A stretch of DNA of 64,000 bases, taken from NCBI GenBank assembly GCA_017407705.1, contig JAFQWA010000007.1:41473-105472 (forward strand), written 5' to 3'. Of this stretch, positions 16,415 through 25,645 are shown one piece after another. The notes under the pieces are model-generated. The model was not told the origin of the DNA and ran no database searches. It saw only the letters and a list, made by a program, of their open reading frames with translations. The stretch is from Clostridia bacterium. Its GTDB lineage: Bacteria; Bacillota; Clostridia; Oscillospirales; Acutalibacteraceae. The position numbers and the translations under genes are program-made. The first letter of the stretch is position 1, and the number at the start of each line of letters is the position of its first letter.

Positions 16415-17689
16415 TTATTCTGCTAATAATTTCTCAGCGTAAGCCAAGCGAGCTGCAACGCAGAAAAGGTTAATAGCAATCTGAAGCTCGTCGTTAGGCG
16501 GGAAGGTGGGAGCAATACGGATATTGCTGTCCATAGGGTCATTTCCGTAAGGATAAGCAGCGCCTGCGGGAGTTAAAACCAAACCTGCTTCCTTGCACAG
16601 TGCTTCAGTACGCTTTGCACAGCCCTTGGGTGCATAGTAGCTGATGAAGTAACCGCCGTTGGGATGCTTCCATCTGCCGATGCCCAAAGGAGCAAGTTCA
16701 CTCTCTAAAGCATCTAAAACTATCTTGAACTTCGGACGGATAATCTCAGCGTGTTTTTTCATATGCTCATCAATGTCAGCAAGGTTTTTGAACATTCTTG
16801 CGTGACGAAGCTGATTTACTTTATCAGGGCCGATAGTCTGGAAAGACAAACGCTTTTTGATCAAAGCAATGTTTCTGTCAGAAGCAGCCAAAGCACTTAC
16901 ACCACTGCCGGGATGAGTGATTTTGGAAGTAGATGCAAACATCAGCACCATATCCTGATTATCAAACTTCTTGCTTTCCTGATACAGGCAAAGCACCTCA
17001 TCACGTCTGTCGTCATAAAGATGATGAACAGCATAAGCGTTGTCCCACATAACTCTGAAATCCTTAGCAGCAGGCTTTAATGCAGCCATACGTCTTACAG
17101 TTTCATCGGAATATGAAACGCCGTCGGGGTTGGAATACTTAGGAACACACCAGATACCCTTAACGCTGGGATCCTTTACAAGCTCCTCAACCATATCCAT
17201 ATCAGGACCGTTTTCGGTCATGGGAACCATAATGTTTTCAATGCCGAAATACTCGGTAACTGCAAAGTGACGGTCATATCCAGGTGAGGGGCAAAGGAAT
17301 TTTACCTTACCCTGCATAACCCAGGGAGTTTCACCTGCAAGACCTGTTGACATAGCCTGAGCGATAATATCAAACATAATGTGCAGTGATGAGTTGTCGC
17401 AGATAATAACGTTTTTGCTGTCAACTCCGAAGATCTCACCAAACAGTGATTTCATCTCGGGAATACCGTCCACACCGCCGTAGTTTCTGGCTTCAGTACC
17501 GTCAGCAGTTTTGGTGTTATCAGCAGTGACTGATGTGAGGATAGCGTCGGATATTGCCAACTGTGATGCAGAGGGTTTACCTCTTGACATATCCAGTTTC
17601 AACTGCATATCCTTGAACTCTTGATACTTTTTAGTCAGCAGCTGAAGTTCCTCTTTGAGCTGCTGTTTGGACATTTCTGTGTATTTCAA
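16415..17689 (-). CDS. class I PLP-dependent aminotransferase (MocR-type, subgroup Ic aspartate aminotransferase)
   Basis: 424 residues of a fold-type I aminotransferase. Recognisable elements are SRGKPSASQL near the N terminus, ARNYGGVDGIPEMK for PLP phosphate contact, WCVPKYSNPDGVSYS, the cofactor Asp in VMWDNAYAVHHL, and the Schiff-base Lys in FASTSKITHPGSGVSA. This pattern fits the subgroup of aspartate aminotransferases grouped with MocR-type proteins, which convert aspartate and 2-oxoglutarate to oxaloacetate and glutamate. It has no DNA-binding domain. Appears to be a single-gene unit. Confidence 0.85.
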   Translation of the reverse strand: MKYTEMSKQQLKEELQLLTKKYQEFKDMQLKLDMSRGKPSASQLAISDAILTSVTADNTKTADGTEARNYGGVDGIPEMKSLFGEIFGVDSKNVIICDNSSLHIMFDIIAQAMSTGLAGETPWVMQGKVKFLCPSPGYDRHFAVTEYFGIENIMVPMTENGPDMDMVEELVKDPSVKGIWCVPKYSNPDGVSYSDETVRRMAALKPAAKDFRVMWDNAYAVHHLYDDRRDEVLCLYQESKKFDNQDMVLMFASTSKITHPGSGVSALAASDRNIALIKKRLSFQTIGPDKVNQLRHARMFKNLADIDEHMKKHAEIIRPKFKIVLDALESELAPLGIGRWKHPNGGYFISYYAPKGCAKRTEALCKEAGLVLTPAGAAYPYGNDPMDSNIRIAPTFPPNDELQIAINLFCVAARLAYAEKLLAE

Positions 17690-17770
17690 ATAAACCTTTC
17701 CTTTCAGATGAAATTACTAACCTATATATTTTAATATAAAATAATAAATATTTCAAGTAAAAAAGCAGAA

Positions 17771-17797
17771 AAAAGCGGCATATTTTAAATATGCCGC
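17771..17797 (-). terminator. terminator overlapping the glycosyltransferase stop codon
   Basis: An 11-pair palindrome GCGGCATATTT / AAATATGCCGC followed by TTTTTT on the minus strand. The TAA stop of the upstream gene lies inside the stem. Confidence 0.88.
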
Positions 17798-18747
17798 TCA
17801 TCATCCAATATTTCGTCAATGATAAATCTCGGTCTGGCTTTAGTTTCCATATAAAGCTTGCCTATGTATTCGCCTACAATTCCGATAGAAAGCAGCATCA
17901 GTCCGCCGATAGCCCACACCGATGCCACCATACTTGCCCAACCGGCAACAGCGTTTCCAGTAAAGTAGGAAATAAGTGCGTAGATCAGCATAATTATGCT
18001 GATGAAGAATACTCCAAAGCCCAAAGCGGTTATCATTCTTATGGGCTTAGTGCTGAAAGACGTAATGCCCTCAAATGCAAAGGAAAGCATTTTCTTTAAA
18101 GGATATTTGCTTTCACCTGCAATACGTTTGCCACGCTCGTAGTAAACTGAGTCGGTTCTGAAGCCGATCATAGTAACGATACCACGCAAAAACAGGTTAA
18201 CCTCTTTAAACTCACCCAACGCACTTACAGCACGTTTACTCATAAGTCGGTAATCAGCGTGGTTGAAAACAGTGTTGGCACCCATCCAGTTCATCAGTCG
18301 GTAAAATGCCTCTGCGGTGAAGCGTTTGAAAAATGAATCGGTGCTGCGGTCTTTACGGACACCGTAAACTATATCGCAGCCCTCTAAATATTTATCCACC
18401 ATTTCATCCACTGCATTTATGTCATCCTGCAAATCAGCGTCCATAGACACGATCATATCTGCATACTTTTCAGCGGTAAGTAGACCTGCTAAAAGTGCGT
18501 TCTGATGTCCACGGTTACGGCTTAAATTTATACCGGTAAAATATTTACATTCCTTGTGATAATCTGCGATCAAATCCCAGGTTTTGTCCTTAGAACCGTC
18601 ATTAACAAACATAATACGGCTATCCTTAGAAATCTTACCGCTTTTTATTAAAAACATAAGTTTTTCAAGTAGTTGTTTGGCAGTTTCGGGCAACGCATCC
18701 TCTTCGTTGTAGCAGGGAACTACGATATAAAGACAATTGTCACGCAT
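17785..18747 (-). CDS. family 2 glycosyltransferase, polyprenyl-phosphate type
   Basis: 320 residues. The N-terminal GT-A domain has VVPCYNEEDALPET, MFVNDGSKDKTW, and the metal-binding DADLQDD with downstream NRGHQNALLAG; two C-terminal membrane helices (about 230-255 and 265-290) place it with DPM1/GtrB/CsbB-like enzymes. These transfer a sugar from a nucleotide sugar to undecaprenyl phosphate for use outside the membrane, often for teichoic acid or glycan decoration. No flippase gene adjoins it. ATG at 18747 with AGGATG upstream. Confidence 0.9.
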   Translation of the reverse strand: MRDNCLYIVVPCYNEEDALPETAKQLLEKLMFLIKSGKISKDSRIMFVNDGSKDKTWDLIADYHKECKYFTGINLSRNRGHQNALLAGLLTAEKYADMIVSMDADLQDDINAVDEMVDKYLEGCDIVYGVRKDRSTDSFFKRFTAEAFYRLMNWMGANTVFNHADYRLMSKRAVSALGEFKEVNLFLRGIVTMIGFRTDSVYYERGKRIAGESKYPLKKMLSFAFEGITSFSTKPIRMITALGFGVFFISIIMLIYALISYFTGNAVAGWASMVASVWAIGGLMLLSIGIVGEYIGKLYMETKARPRFIIDEILDDERHI

Positions 18748-18933
18748 TTTGTCACATCCTATCGATTAAGTGGTATCTATTATAATATCATATAAGCCAT
18801 ATAAAATCAAGTTTAAGTGAGAGGGTAGTTGCAGGTATTTTATTGGTTAAAATAAAATTATACTTAATGGCTTTTTTGTTGTTATATTAATTTGTATATA
18901 TTTAACTAAAATGAAAATATTAGAAAATTTTGT

Positions 18934-18961
18934 TTGAAATTTAGGTAAATTATTATATAAT
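18934..18961 (+). promoter_or_regulatory. promoter of the Na/Pi transporter gene
   Basis: TTGAAA and TATAAT are 16 bases apart, about 50 bases before the start codon. The rest of the spacer from 18748 is AT-rich without recognised features. Confidence 0.5.
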
Positions 18962-19011
18962 AAGAGTGTACGAGAAAAAAGAAGAATAATGAAAGATTTT
19001 GGAGGACAAAA

Positions 19012-20622
19012 ATGCAACATTTATTTGAATTCCTCAGCGGTCTCGGCTTGTTTTTACTTGGAATGAATATGATGAGCGAAGGATTGGAGCTCGCAGCCGG
19101 ATCAACGCTTAAAAAGCTTGTAAGTGTCCTTACTACCAAGAAAATACTTGGTGTTTTGGTGGGCATAGTTGTAACAGGTGTTATTCAGAGTTCATCTGCC
19201 ACCACAGTTATGGTAGTTGGTTTCGTTAACGCCGGAATTATGACACTTGCACAGTCGGTAGGTGTTATAATGGGTGCCAATATCGGTACCACCGTTACCA
19301 GCGTTTTGGTAGCGTTTAACCCTGAATTTATCGGCCCCTTTGCCATATTCTTTGGCGTTGTGTTGGTAGCGTTTTTCAAGAAAAAGATGCTCAACCACAT
19401 GGGCGGAGTGTTGGCAGGTTTTGGTATATTGCTGCTTGGACTTGACTTGATGTCCAGCGGTATGAACCCGCTTCGTGACTTTAAGCCCTTTACCGATATG
19501 CTGGTAGAATTCAGTGAGAACCCCATTTTAGGACTTTTGGCAGGTATAATCTTTACCGCAGTTATTCAAAGCTCTTCTGCATCTATCGGTATTTTGCAGG
19601 GACTGGCTATGGCAGGAGCTATTGTGGACGTAAGGGCCGCGCTGTTTGTTTTGTTCGGACAGAATATCGGTACTTGTGTGACTGCGTTGTTATCATCAGT
19701 AGGCACGTCAAAAACCGCAAAACGTACTGCTGTGGTTCACTTGCTGTTTAACGTTCTCGGTGCGTTGATATTTACTGTTATCTGTATGGTACTGCCGGTG
19801 GGCGACTGGCTCAGAGCGGCAACACCTAACGTGGCTTGGCAGATAGCTATTGCTCACATTGTGTTTAACGTAGTATCAACACTTTTGTTGATGCCGTTCA
19901 GCAATCTTATTGTTAAGCTTGCATGCCTTATTGTTCGAGGTAAAGAGGGCAGTGAAGACGAGCTTAAGCTGCTTTATGTGGACGAGCGTATTCTTAAAAC
20001 TCCGCCTATTGCTGTGGCTCAGATCATCAGAGAAACCGAGCGTATGGCAGAAATGGCAAAGAAAAACATTACTTTAGCGGTAAGTATGTTTGAAAAGGTT
20101 GACGATAACGTAGTTGAGGATATATATAAGCGTGAGAAATATATCAACTATCTTAACCACGAAATAACCTTGTATCTTGTGAAAATAAACGCATTGGATC
20201 TTGCCGAGTCTGACTCTAAGATGATCGGTAGCTTGTTCCACGTTGTAAACGACCTGGAGCGTATTGGTGACCATGCAGAAAACCTGTTGGAAGCTGCTTT
20301 GCAGAATAAAAACAACACCGTTGCCATATCTAAGGCCGCTATTGACGAGCTTAACATTATGTTTAACGACGTTATTACCGTTTTCACCTTGGCTATGGAT
20401 CAGTTTGACAAGGGTAAGTATGATGCTAACGTTGTGCAGGAAATCAACCGTATTGAGGCTAACGTTGACAAAATGGCGGACGAGTTCCAGATAAACCACG
20501 TTGAGCGTCTTAATCAGCTTAAATGCAGTCCTGAATCCGGTATGGTATTTGCTAAGGCTGTGTCTAATCTGGAGCGTGTGTCTGACCACGCTACCAATAT
20601 TGCTGATGCTTTGGATTTTTAA
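19012..20622 (+). CDS. Na/Pi cotransporter family protein with PhoU-like domain
   Basis: 536 residues. The membrane half has the duplicated phosphate-cotransport motifs GVIQSSSATTVMVVGFVNAG with GANIGTTVT, and AVIQSSSASIGILQGLA with GQNIGTCVT. The C-terminal cytosolic part (about 340-536) is helical and repeats RIGDHAENLLEAAL / RVSDHATNIADAL, typical of PhoU. Expected to import phosphate or control it, driven by sodium. GGAGG precedes the ATG. Single-gene unit with its own promoter and terminator. Confidence 0.93.
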   Translation: MQHLFEFLSGLGLFLLGMNMMSEGLELAAGSTLKKLVSVLTTKKILGVLVGIVVTGVIQSSSATTVMVVGFVNAGIMTLAQSVGVIMGANIGTTVTSVLVAFNPEFIGPFAIFFGVVLVAFFKKKMLNHMGGVLAGFGILLLGLDLMSSGMNPLRDFKPFTDMLVEFSENPILGLLAGIIFTAVIQSSSASIGILQGLAMAGAIVDVRAALFVLFGQNIGTCVTALLSSVGTSKTAKRTAVVHLLFNVLGALIFTVICMVLPVGDWLRAATPNVAWQIAIAHIVFNVVSTLLLMPFSNLIVKLACLIVRGKEGSEDELKLLYVDERILKTPPIAVAQIIRETERMAEMAKKNITLAVSMFEKVDDNVVEDIYKREKYINYLNHEITLYLVKINALDLAESDSKMIGSLFHVVNDLERIGDHAENLLEAALQNKNNTVAISKAAIDELNIMFNDVITVFTLAMDQFDKGKYDANVVQEINRIEANVDKMADEFQINHVERLNQLKCSPESGMVFAKAVSNLERVSDHATNIADALDF

Positions 20623-20634
20623 TAGGAAAAAACT

Positions 20635-20665
20635 AAAACCTCTGAATATATAATTCAGGGGTTTT
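20635..20665 (+). terminator. terminator after the Na/Pi transporter gene
   Basis: A 13-pair stem AAAACCTCTGAAT / ATTCAGGGGTTTT with one wobble, ending in TTTT. Confidence 0.8.
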
Positions 20666-20684
20666 GTGATTTGAGAGGTGCGCT

Positions 20685-21578
20685 ATGAGAGAGTATATTT
20701 TATCATTTTGCAATGAGTTTGAGTATCCCGACGGGGCTGCAGCTGCCCTTGTTGAGTGTTACGATAAAATTGCAGAGAATCAAAGTGCAAGGGATATATT
20801 TTTTGAAAATGTAGATAACTTTAATCAGGGCGTGTTTAAAGATAAAGGCGGAGAGTTAGACGCTTTAGAGCCTTTAAAGGAGCTTTGCAATATCTACACA
20901 GTGCATCTGCTGTTTTTAATTTGTTTATCAAAGCAGTTAAGAGTACTGTATAAACAGCATAATATCGATTACGGTATTTTTTACGATTCGGTGTGCGATC
21001 TCAAATACAAGCTGCTTGAATGTCATAGTCTGCACAGTGTGTGGGGCGTGTTTGTGGCTTGGTGGCTTGTTGACTATTTCTACTTAAAACGCGTTGCTTT
21101 GGGACGTCTGCAGTTTGAACTGAGCACCTATAACGACACAGTGTTTGAGAAAAACGGTTACACTGTGAAAAACGGCGATACTGTTATAAATATGCACATT
21201 CCATCCAGCGGACCGTTAAAATCCGAGGATTGTCTTAAATCATATATTGCTGCATCGGAATTTTTCAAAGATAAGTTTGAATCAGGTGTTACAGTGTTTG
21301 TGTGCGATTCCTGGCTTTTAAATCCTTATCATAAAGACTTTTTACCCCAAAATTCCAATATACTCAAATTCCAGCAGGATTTTAATATAGTCAGAGTAGG
21401 CAAGGATGAAAGCTGTCACGATGCCTGGCGTGTGTTTAATCAGCCGTTTGAGGGAAACGCAGACATTCTGCCCGAAAACACCTCGTTGCAACGAGCATAT
21501 AAGGGTTGGCTAAAGCAGGGAAATACCTTCTACACCGGTTACGGCGTATTTTTCTTTAAAGATAATAAGGTGATATAA
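20685..21578 (+). CDS. acyltransferase-like protein (NAT_N/GNAT_C type)
   Basis: 297 residues without signal or membrane helices. The C-terminal half carries the block typical of the GNAT_C family: GRLQFEL, then NGDTVINMHIPSSGPLKSEDCLKSY and a following AASEFF. Such proteins are annotated as acyltransferase-domain proteins in Clostridia and their substrates are not known to me. The N-terminal half is helical. ATG at 20685 with GAGAGGTG upstream. Bounded by terminators on both sides, so probably expressed alone or by read-through from the transporter. Confidence 0.65.
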   Translation: MREYILSFCNEFEYPDGAAAALVECYDKIAENQSARDIFFENVDNFNQGVFKDKGGELDALEPLKELCNIYTVHLLFLICLSKQLRVLYKQHNIDYGIFYDSVCDLKYKLLECHSLHSVWGVFVAWWLVDYFYLKRVALGRLQFELSTYNDTVFEKNGYTVKNGDTVINMHIPSSGPLKSEDCLKSYIAASEFFKDKFESGVTVFVCDSWLLNPYHKDFLPQNSNILKFQQDFNIVRVGKDESCHDAWRVFNQPFEGNADILPENTSLQRAYKGWLKQGNTFYTGYGVFFFKDNKVI

Positions 21579-21610
21579 AAACATCCCACACAGTTTTGTG
21601 TGGGATGTTT
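21579..21610. terminator. bidirectional terminator between convergent genes
   Basis: AACATCCCACAC / GTGTGGGATGTT stem flanked by A and T runs. It lies between the acyltransferase-like gene (+) and the glycyl radical enzyme gene (-). Confidence 0.85.
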
Positions 21611-21618
21611 AATGTTTT

Positions 21619-23775
21619 CTATTCGTGCATAGTACGGGTCAGTATTTCCTGCTGTACCAGCTTATCCAGTTCCACGAATCTTGCACTGAAGCCGCCTACA
21701 CGTACAATAAGACTCTGGTGCTTTTCAGGATGTATCATTGCATCCTCTAAATCGCCACGGCTAAGACAAGTTATCATAAGCTGTGCACCGTTGTTGTTGA
21801 AATAGGATTTTATCAAAGCACAAGCCTTGTCACGGTACTCATTCATTAGGTTTTTGGAAAGCTTTAGGTTTTGAACAGCACCTGCGTGGATAGACGTGTC
21901 AAGCTTTACCAGTGAGTTGAGCATAGCGGTAACGCCGTTTTTATCCATACCGTTCATAGGGTTGTTGGCATTAGCCAAAGGCACACCAGCTTTTCTGCCG
22001 TCGGCAGTGGCACCGGTCAAACGGCCAAAGGTTGAGTTAGCGCTGTTGTTAATAACCACCACCAGGTAATTATCAAGTCCGACCTTCTCAGCTTGGGAAG
22101 CAGTATAGCAGCAAACGTGTTGATGCACCATACTTGCCATTTCATCGGCTTGATCGTTGTCGTTGCCGTATTTCGAGGCGTTGAGCAGCAGCTGACGCTC
22201 ACGCTCATATCCCACAAAATCAGCCTTTAAAGCATCTATAAGGGTTTGTTTGCTGATAAGTTTTTTATCAAACACACAGGTTTTTATAGCAGTTAAACTG
22301 TCGGCAGTGTTGGTATCGCCGTAGCTTTCCAAGGTGCCGCCTAAATAACGCACGCCGCCACCGAAAATGCCCTTATCCCGCTCTATGCAATCGTCGTGAA
22401 GCATGGATAAAAACAGATATTCAGCATTTTCACCTGCAACGTCATATTCAACCTTTTCCTGCAACGCCAGTGCGTCAATATACGCCTCCACCTGCTTTTT
22501 ATATTCACAAAGCAGCTCATCAAAGGTGTCGCACTCTTGCAGAGTTTTGGTCTTAACGCAATTTTCACCGGTAAAATTGTTTTTGCCGCCCAGCAGTGTG
22601 AAATTCAGTGCATTAGCTAAGTTGATAACGCCGCTGGGAGTGCCCACCGACTTGTGGTACAAAACGTACTCACCACAGCCGAAGGGAGTGTAATCCAAGG
22701 CGGTTTCGTAGTCCACGTTAAAGGCTTTCATAACCGAAGGCACGTTCACGTCATCGTTATAGAGCATGGGGTAAACACAACCCGATGCCAGAGAATCCAT
22801 AGCCTGTTCAAAAAGAGCGGGGTCCTGATTTTTATGAAAACGTAAGGTAAGCTGAGGCAAAACGTCCATAAGCTGACGGGATGCTTCAATGCAAAGGGAA
22901 GCTACTTTATTGGCGTTTTCCTCGTCTTTTCTGCCTAAACCGCCAACGATCACACGGCAGTCAAAAACGTCACCTCTTGCGATGATCATACGGAAAAAGT
23001 CTTTAATATACTCAATTTCCTGTTCATCGGTAATGCCGTTTTTAATATCGTTAAGGTAAAATTCGGTAAGATAGGTGTCAACTCTGCCGTAGTTTTTGGT
23101 GCCCGACATAATCCAGTAAATAATGGTAAGCTGAATAGCCTGACGCAGAGTTTGCGGCTTGTTATCGGCAATAAATCTGAGAGTTTCACTGATCTCACCG
23201 TCGGTGTTATCTGCAAGATAAATGCAGCAATCACGCATTAAATCCAAAGCGCCACGCATACCCTGTGCCAACTCACTATTACCGGTGATCTTTTGTTTAA
23301 GACCCAAAATACCGTTTGAGAGCAGCTTGTGATAGTCCGGCTGAGTTCCGCTCATTCTACAAAGCGGGAAGCCAATTCCGGGGAATTGCTCATATTTATC
23401 GGTGGTGAGCAGGGTAGTGATCCTCTCATCATAAGCGGCGTTAAGCTTGTTTATGGAACGCTGACTCTGAAACTGCTCAACCTTCTCACTTACCTTAGCT
23501 TTAAGCTCGTCACTAAGCTGAGCTTTAAGACGCTCAATACCGTCCATATCGGCATAATAACCCATTTCAGATACTTCCTGAGCACAAAAACCAACCAAAG
23601 GAAGATAAAATCTGCCTACAAAAAGGTCACCCTCTTTTACAGGCTGAAAGGACTTCGGAAACTGAAGCTTTAAGCTTTCGAGCTCCTTTTTTGCGTTGGA
23701 TAAATGGCTGTTGGAGAAATATGTATCAATAAAATTGATAATATATTCTGCATGTTCTTGTGGGGAATTAAACAT
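21619..23775 (-). CDS. glycyl radical enzyme of the pyruvate formate-lyase family, C-x-E class
   Basis: 718 residues. The active-site loop reads TPFGCGEYVLYHKS with Cys near residue 367 followed two later by Glu, the C-x-E arrangement of glycyl radical dehydratases, decarboxylases and C-S/C-N lyases; pyruvate formate-lyase has two adjacent Cys. The glycyl radical site RVGGFSARFVELD lies near residue 695, close to the C terminus as expected. Such enzymes need a radical SAM activase; none is encoded in this window. The ATG at 23775 follows AGAGGTG by six bases; a GTG nine bases upstream overlaps that site. Substrate cannot be assigned. Confidence 0.88.
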   Translation of the reverse strand: MFNSPQEHAEYIINFIDTYFSNSHLSNAKKELESLKLQFPKSFQPVKEGDLFVGRFYLPLVGFCAQEVSEMGYYADMDGIERLKAQLSDELKAKVSEKVEQFQSQRSINKLNAAYDERITTLLTTDKYEQFPGIGFPLCRMSGTQPDYHKLLSNGILGLKQKITGNSELAQGMRGALDLMRDCCIYLADNTDGEISETLRFIADNKPQTLRQAIQLTIIYWIMSGTKNYGRVDTYLTEFYLNDIKNGITDEQEIEYIKDFFRMIIARGDVFDCRVIVGGLGRKDEENANKVASLCIEASRQLMDVLPQLTLRFHKNQDPALFEQAMDSLASGCVYPMLYNDDVNVPSVMKAFNVDYETALDYTPFGCGEYVLYHKSVGTPSGVINLANALNFTLLGGKNNFTGENCVKTKTLQECDTFDELLCEYKKQVEAYIDALALQEKVEYDVAGENAEYLFLSMLHDDCIERDKGIFGGGVRYLGGTLESYGDTNTADSLTAIKTCVFDKKLISKQTLIDALKADFVGYERERQLLLNASKYGNDNDQADEMASMVHQHVCCYTASQAEKVGLDNYLVVVINNSANSTFGRLTGATADGRKAGVPLANANNPMNGMDKNGVTAMLNSLVKLDTSIHAGAVQNLKLSKNLMNEYRDKACALIKSYFNNNGAQLMITCLSRGDLEDAMIHPEKHQSLIVRVGGFSARFVELDKLVQQEILTRTMHE

Positions 23776-23879
23776 AAAAAACACCTCTGTTAATTACTAT
23801 ATAATATATTTATTGTATAAATGTATAGTAAATTGTTAAAAAAACCACGTTAATTCGTTGTTTTGCTGATTAAAATTTA

Positions 23880-23908
23880 TTGTCAAATCTTGCAATATGT
23901 GTTACAAT
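23880..23908 (+). promoter_or_regulatory. purine operon promoter
   Basis: TTGTCA and TACAAT are exactly 17 bases apart, with TGT before the -10. Transcription would begin about 20-25 bases before the leader-peptide ATG. The rest of 23776-24087 is accounted for by the leader peptide and terminator listed next. Confidence 0.65.
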
Positions 23909-23937
23909 GTATATATCATATTTTCGGAGGGATTGCA

Positions 23938-24024
23938 ATGGGTAAAATTATATTTTTTTCAGTTCAGGGCAATCAGTCCGTTTTTTTGATGCGTAAAAAT
24001 TTTACAATGTATAATTGCGTGTAA
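23938..24024 (+). CDS. 28-residue leader peptide upstream of purE
   Basis: ATG at 23938 with an excellent GGAGGG six bases upstream opens a 28-codon frame rich in Phe, Asn and Val; it begins MGKIIFFSVQGNQSVF. Its TAA stop (24022-24024) overlaps the first bases of the terminator stem that follows, so a ribosome finishing or stalling here would interfere with hairpin folding. No run of a single amino acid gives away the signal. The layout of promoter, leader peptide, terminator and operon is that of transcription attenuation. Confidence 0.55.
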   Translation: MGKIIFFSVQGNQSVFLMRKNFTMYNCV

Positions 24025-24060
24025 CTGCGACGTTTTTTGCGCCGCAGTTTTAATATTTTT
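24023..24060 (+). terminator. intrinsic terminator/attenuator before purE
   Basis: AACTGCG / CGCAGTT stem, extended by two inner pairs after one mismatch, followed by TTTTAATATTTTTG. It lies between the promoter and the first structural gene, so it can only be regulatory or leaky. Confidence 0.7.
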
Positions 24061-24087
24061 GTTTAAAAGAAGGGGAATTAAGCTAAG

Positions 24088-24585
24088 ATGAAAAAAGTTG
24101 CTGTTATTATGGGTTCAAAAAGCGACCTGCCTGTTGTAGCGAAGGCAATCAAAACTCTTAAAAGCTTTGGTGTACCTTACGAGGCACATGTTATGTCTGC
24201 CCACAGAACACCTGATGCATCTGCAGAGTTTTCAAAAAATGCAAAGGAAAACGGATTCGGTGTAATAATTGCCGCAGCAGGAAAAGCGGCTCACTTAGGC
24301 GGCGTGTTGGCTGCTCATACCACATTACCGGTTATCGGTATTCCTGTTAAATCCTCAACTTTAGACGGTCTTGACGCATTACTTGCAACCGTTCAGATGC
24401 CTTCGGGAATTCCCGTTGCTACCGTTGCTATTGACGGTGCTGAAAACGCTGCATTACTTGCTATACAGATGTTAAGCCTTTCCGATGATGCTTTGGCACA
24501 GAAGTTAGCAGAGGAAAAGGTTAAGATGAACAACAATATTTTAAGCGCTGATAATGAGCTTCAAAAAGAGATTGAGTCTCTTTAA
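24088..24585 (+). CDS. purE: N5-carboxyaminoimidazole ribonucleotide mutase
   Basis: PurE moves the carboxylate of N5-CAIR to C4 in purine synthesis. The 165-residue protein shows MGSKSDLPV, the catalytic His in SAHRTPD, IAAAGKAAHLGG and the C-terminal VQMPSGIPVATVAI of class I PurE. It is first in an operon of purE-purM-purN-IMP cyclohydrolase-AICAR transformylase-purD; the enzymes for the first steps (purF, purL, purC, purB) are not here. AAGGGGA lies about 11 bases before the ATG. Confidence 0.96.
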   Translation: MKKVAVIMGSKSDLPVVAKAIKTLKSFGVPYEAHVMSAHRTPDASAEFSKNAKENGFGVIIAAAGKAAHLGGVLAAHTTLPVIGIPVKSSTLDGLDALLATVQMPSGIPVATVAIDGAENAALLAIQMLSLSDDALAQKLAEEKVKMNNNILSADNELQKEIESL

Positions 24586-24604
24586 TATATAGGATGGAGT
24601 GTAC

Positions 24605-25645
24605 TTGAAAATGGAAAGTTTTTCTCAGAGTTATAAAGACGCAGGCGTTGACGTTACTGCGGGTTACAAAGCGGTTGAGTTGATGAAAACTCATATAGCA
24701 CGTACAAATGTAAACGGCGTGCTTTCCGGAATAGGCGGCTTCGGCGGTCTGTTTGAGCCTAATATTAAGGGTATGAACCGTCCTGTATTGGTTTCCGGTA
24801 CTGACGGCGTTGGAACAAAGCTGAAATTGGCATTCTTGCTTGATAAACACGATACTATCGGTATTGATGCAGTTGCAATGTGCGTTAACGACGTTGTTTG
24901 CAGCGGTGCAGCACCCTTGTTTTTCCTTGACTACATAGCAGTTGGTAAGAACTTCCCCGAGCGTGTTGCTCAGATCGTTTCAGGTGTTGCTGAGGGCTGC
25001 GTTCAGTCAGGCTGTGCACTCATTGGCGGCGAAACTGCTGAAATGCCCGGATTTTATCCCGTTGATGAATACGACGTTGCAGGTTTTTCAGTAGGTATGG
25101 TTGATTACGATAAGATAATCGACGGCAGTAAGGTAAAGTCAGGCGACGTTATTATCGGTTTGGCATCATCAGGTGTTCATTCCAACGGTTTCTCACTGGT
25201 TAGAAAGATCTTCGGTATCAACGAGGAGACTATTAACAATACATATCCCGAGTTGGACAAGCCCTTAGGTGAGACCTTACTTACTCCCACCAAGATCTAC
25301 GTTAAATCTATGCTTGAGATAATTGATCAGTGCAACGTGGGTGCTATTTCTCACATCACCGGCGGCGGTTTTTACGAGAATATTCCCCGTATGCTTAAAG
25401 AGGGAACAAAGGCAGTTATTGAAAAGGCAAAGGTTCCCGTGTTGCCTATATTCAAGGTAATGCAGAGAGAGGGTAATATCCCCGAGAGAGATATGTTCAA
25501 CACCTTCAATATGGGTATTGGTATGATGTTCACCGTTCCTGCTGATGAGGCTGACAAGGCCATTGCGGTAGCTGAAAAAATGGGCGAGAAGGCTTATGTC
25601 ATCGGCGAAATCAAGGACGGTAACAAAGAGGTTGAGCTGTGGTAA
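24605..25645 (+). CDS. purM: phosphoribosylformylglycinamidine cyclo-ligase
   Basis: AIR synthetase, ATP-dependent closure of FGAM to AIR. Motifs: [57 protein letters not shown] and [14 protein letters not shown], in family order over about 346 residues. The start is ambiguous: TTG at 24605 lies five bases after GGAG, while an ATG at 24611 and a GTG at 24599 are in frame; I used the TTG. Starts about 20 bases after purE and overlaps purN by seven bases. Confidence 0.95.
   Translation: MKMESFSQSYKDAGVDVTAGYKAVELMKTHIARTNVNGVLSGIGGFGGLFEPNIKGMNRPVLVSGTDGVGTKLKLAFLLDKHDTIGIDAVAMCVNDVVCSGAAPLFFLDYIAVGKNFPERVAQIVSGVAEGCVQSGCALIGGETAEMPGFYPVDEYDVAGFSVGMVDYDKIIDGSKVKSGDVIIGLASSGVHSNGFSLVRKIFGINEETINNTYPELDKPLGETLLTPTKIYVKSMLEIIDQCNVGAISHITGGGFYENIPRMLKEGTKAVIEKAKVPVLPIFKVMQREGNIPERDMFNTFNMGIGMMFTVPADEADKAIAVAEKMGEKAYVIGEIKDGNKEVELW

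Noticed and set aside
23909..24087. Purine or PRPP riboswitch before purE
   Set aside because: I looked for the conserved core patterns and did not find them; the short leader is accounted for by a reading frame and a terminator.
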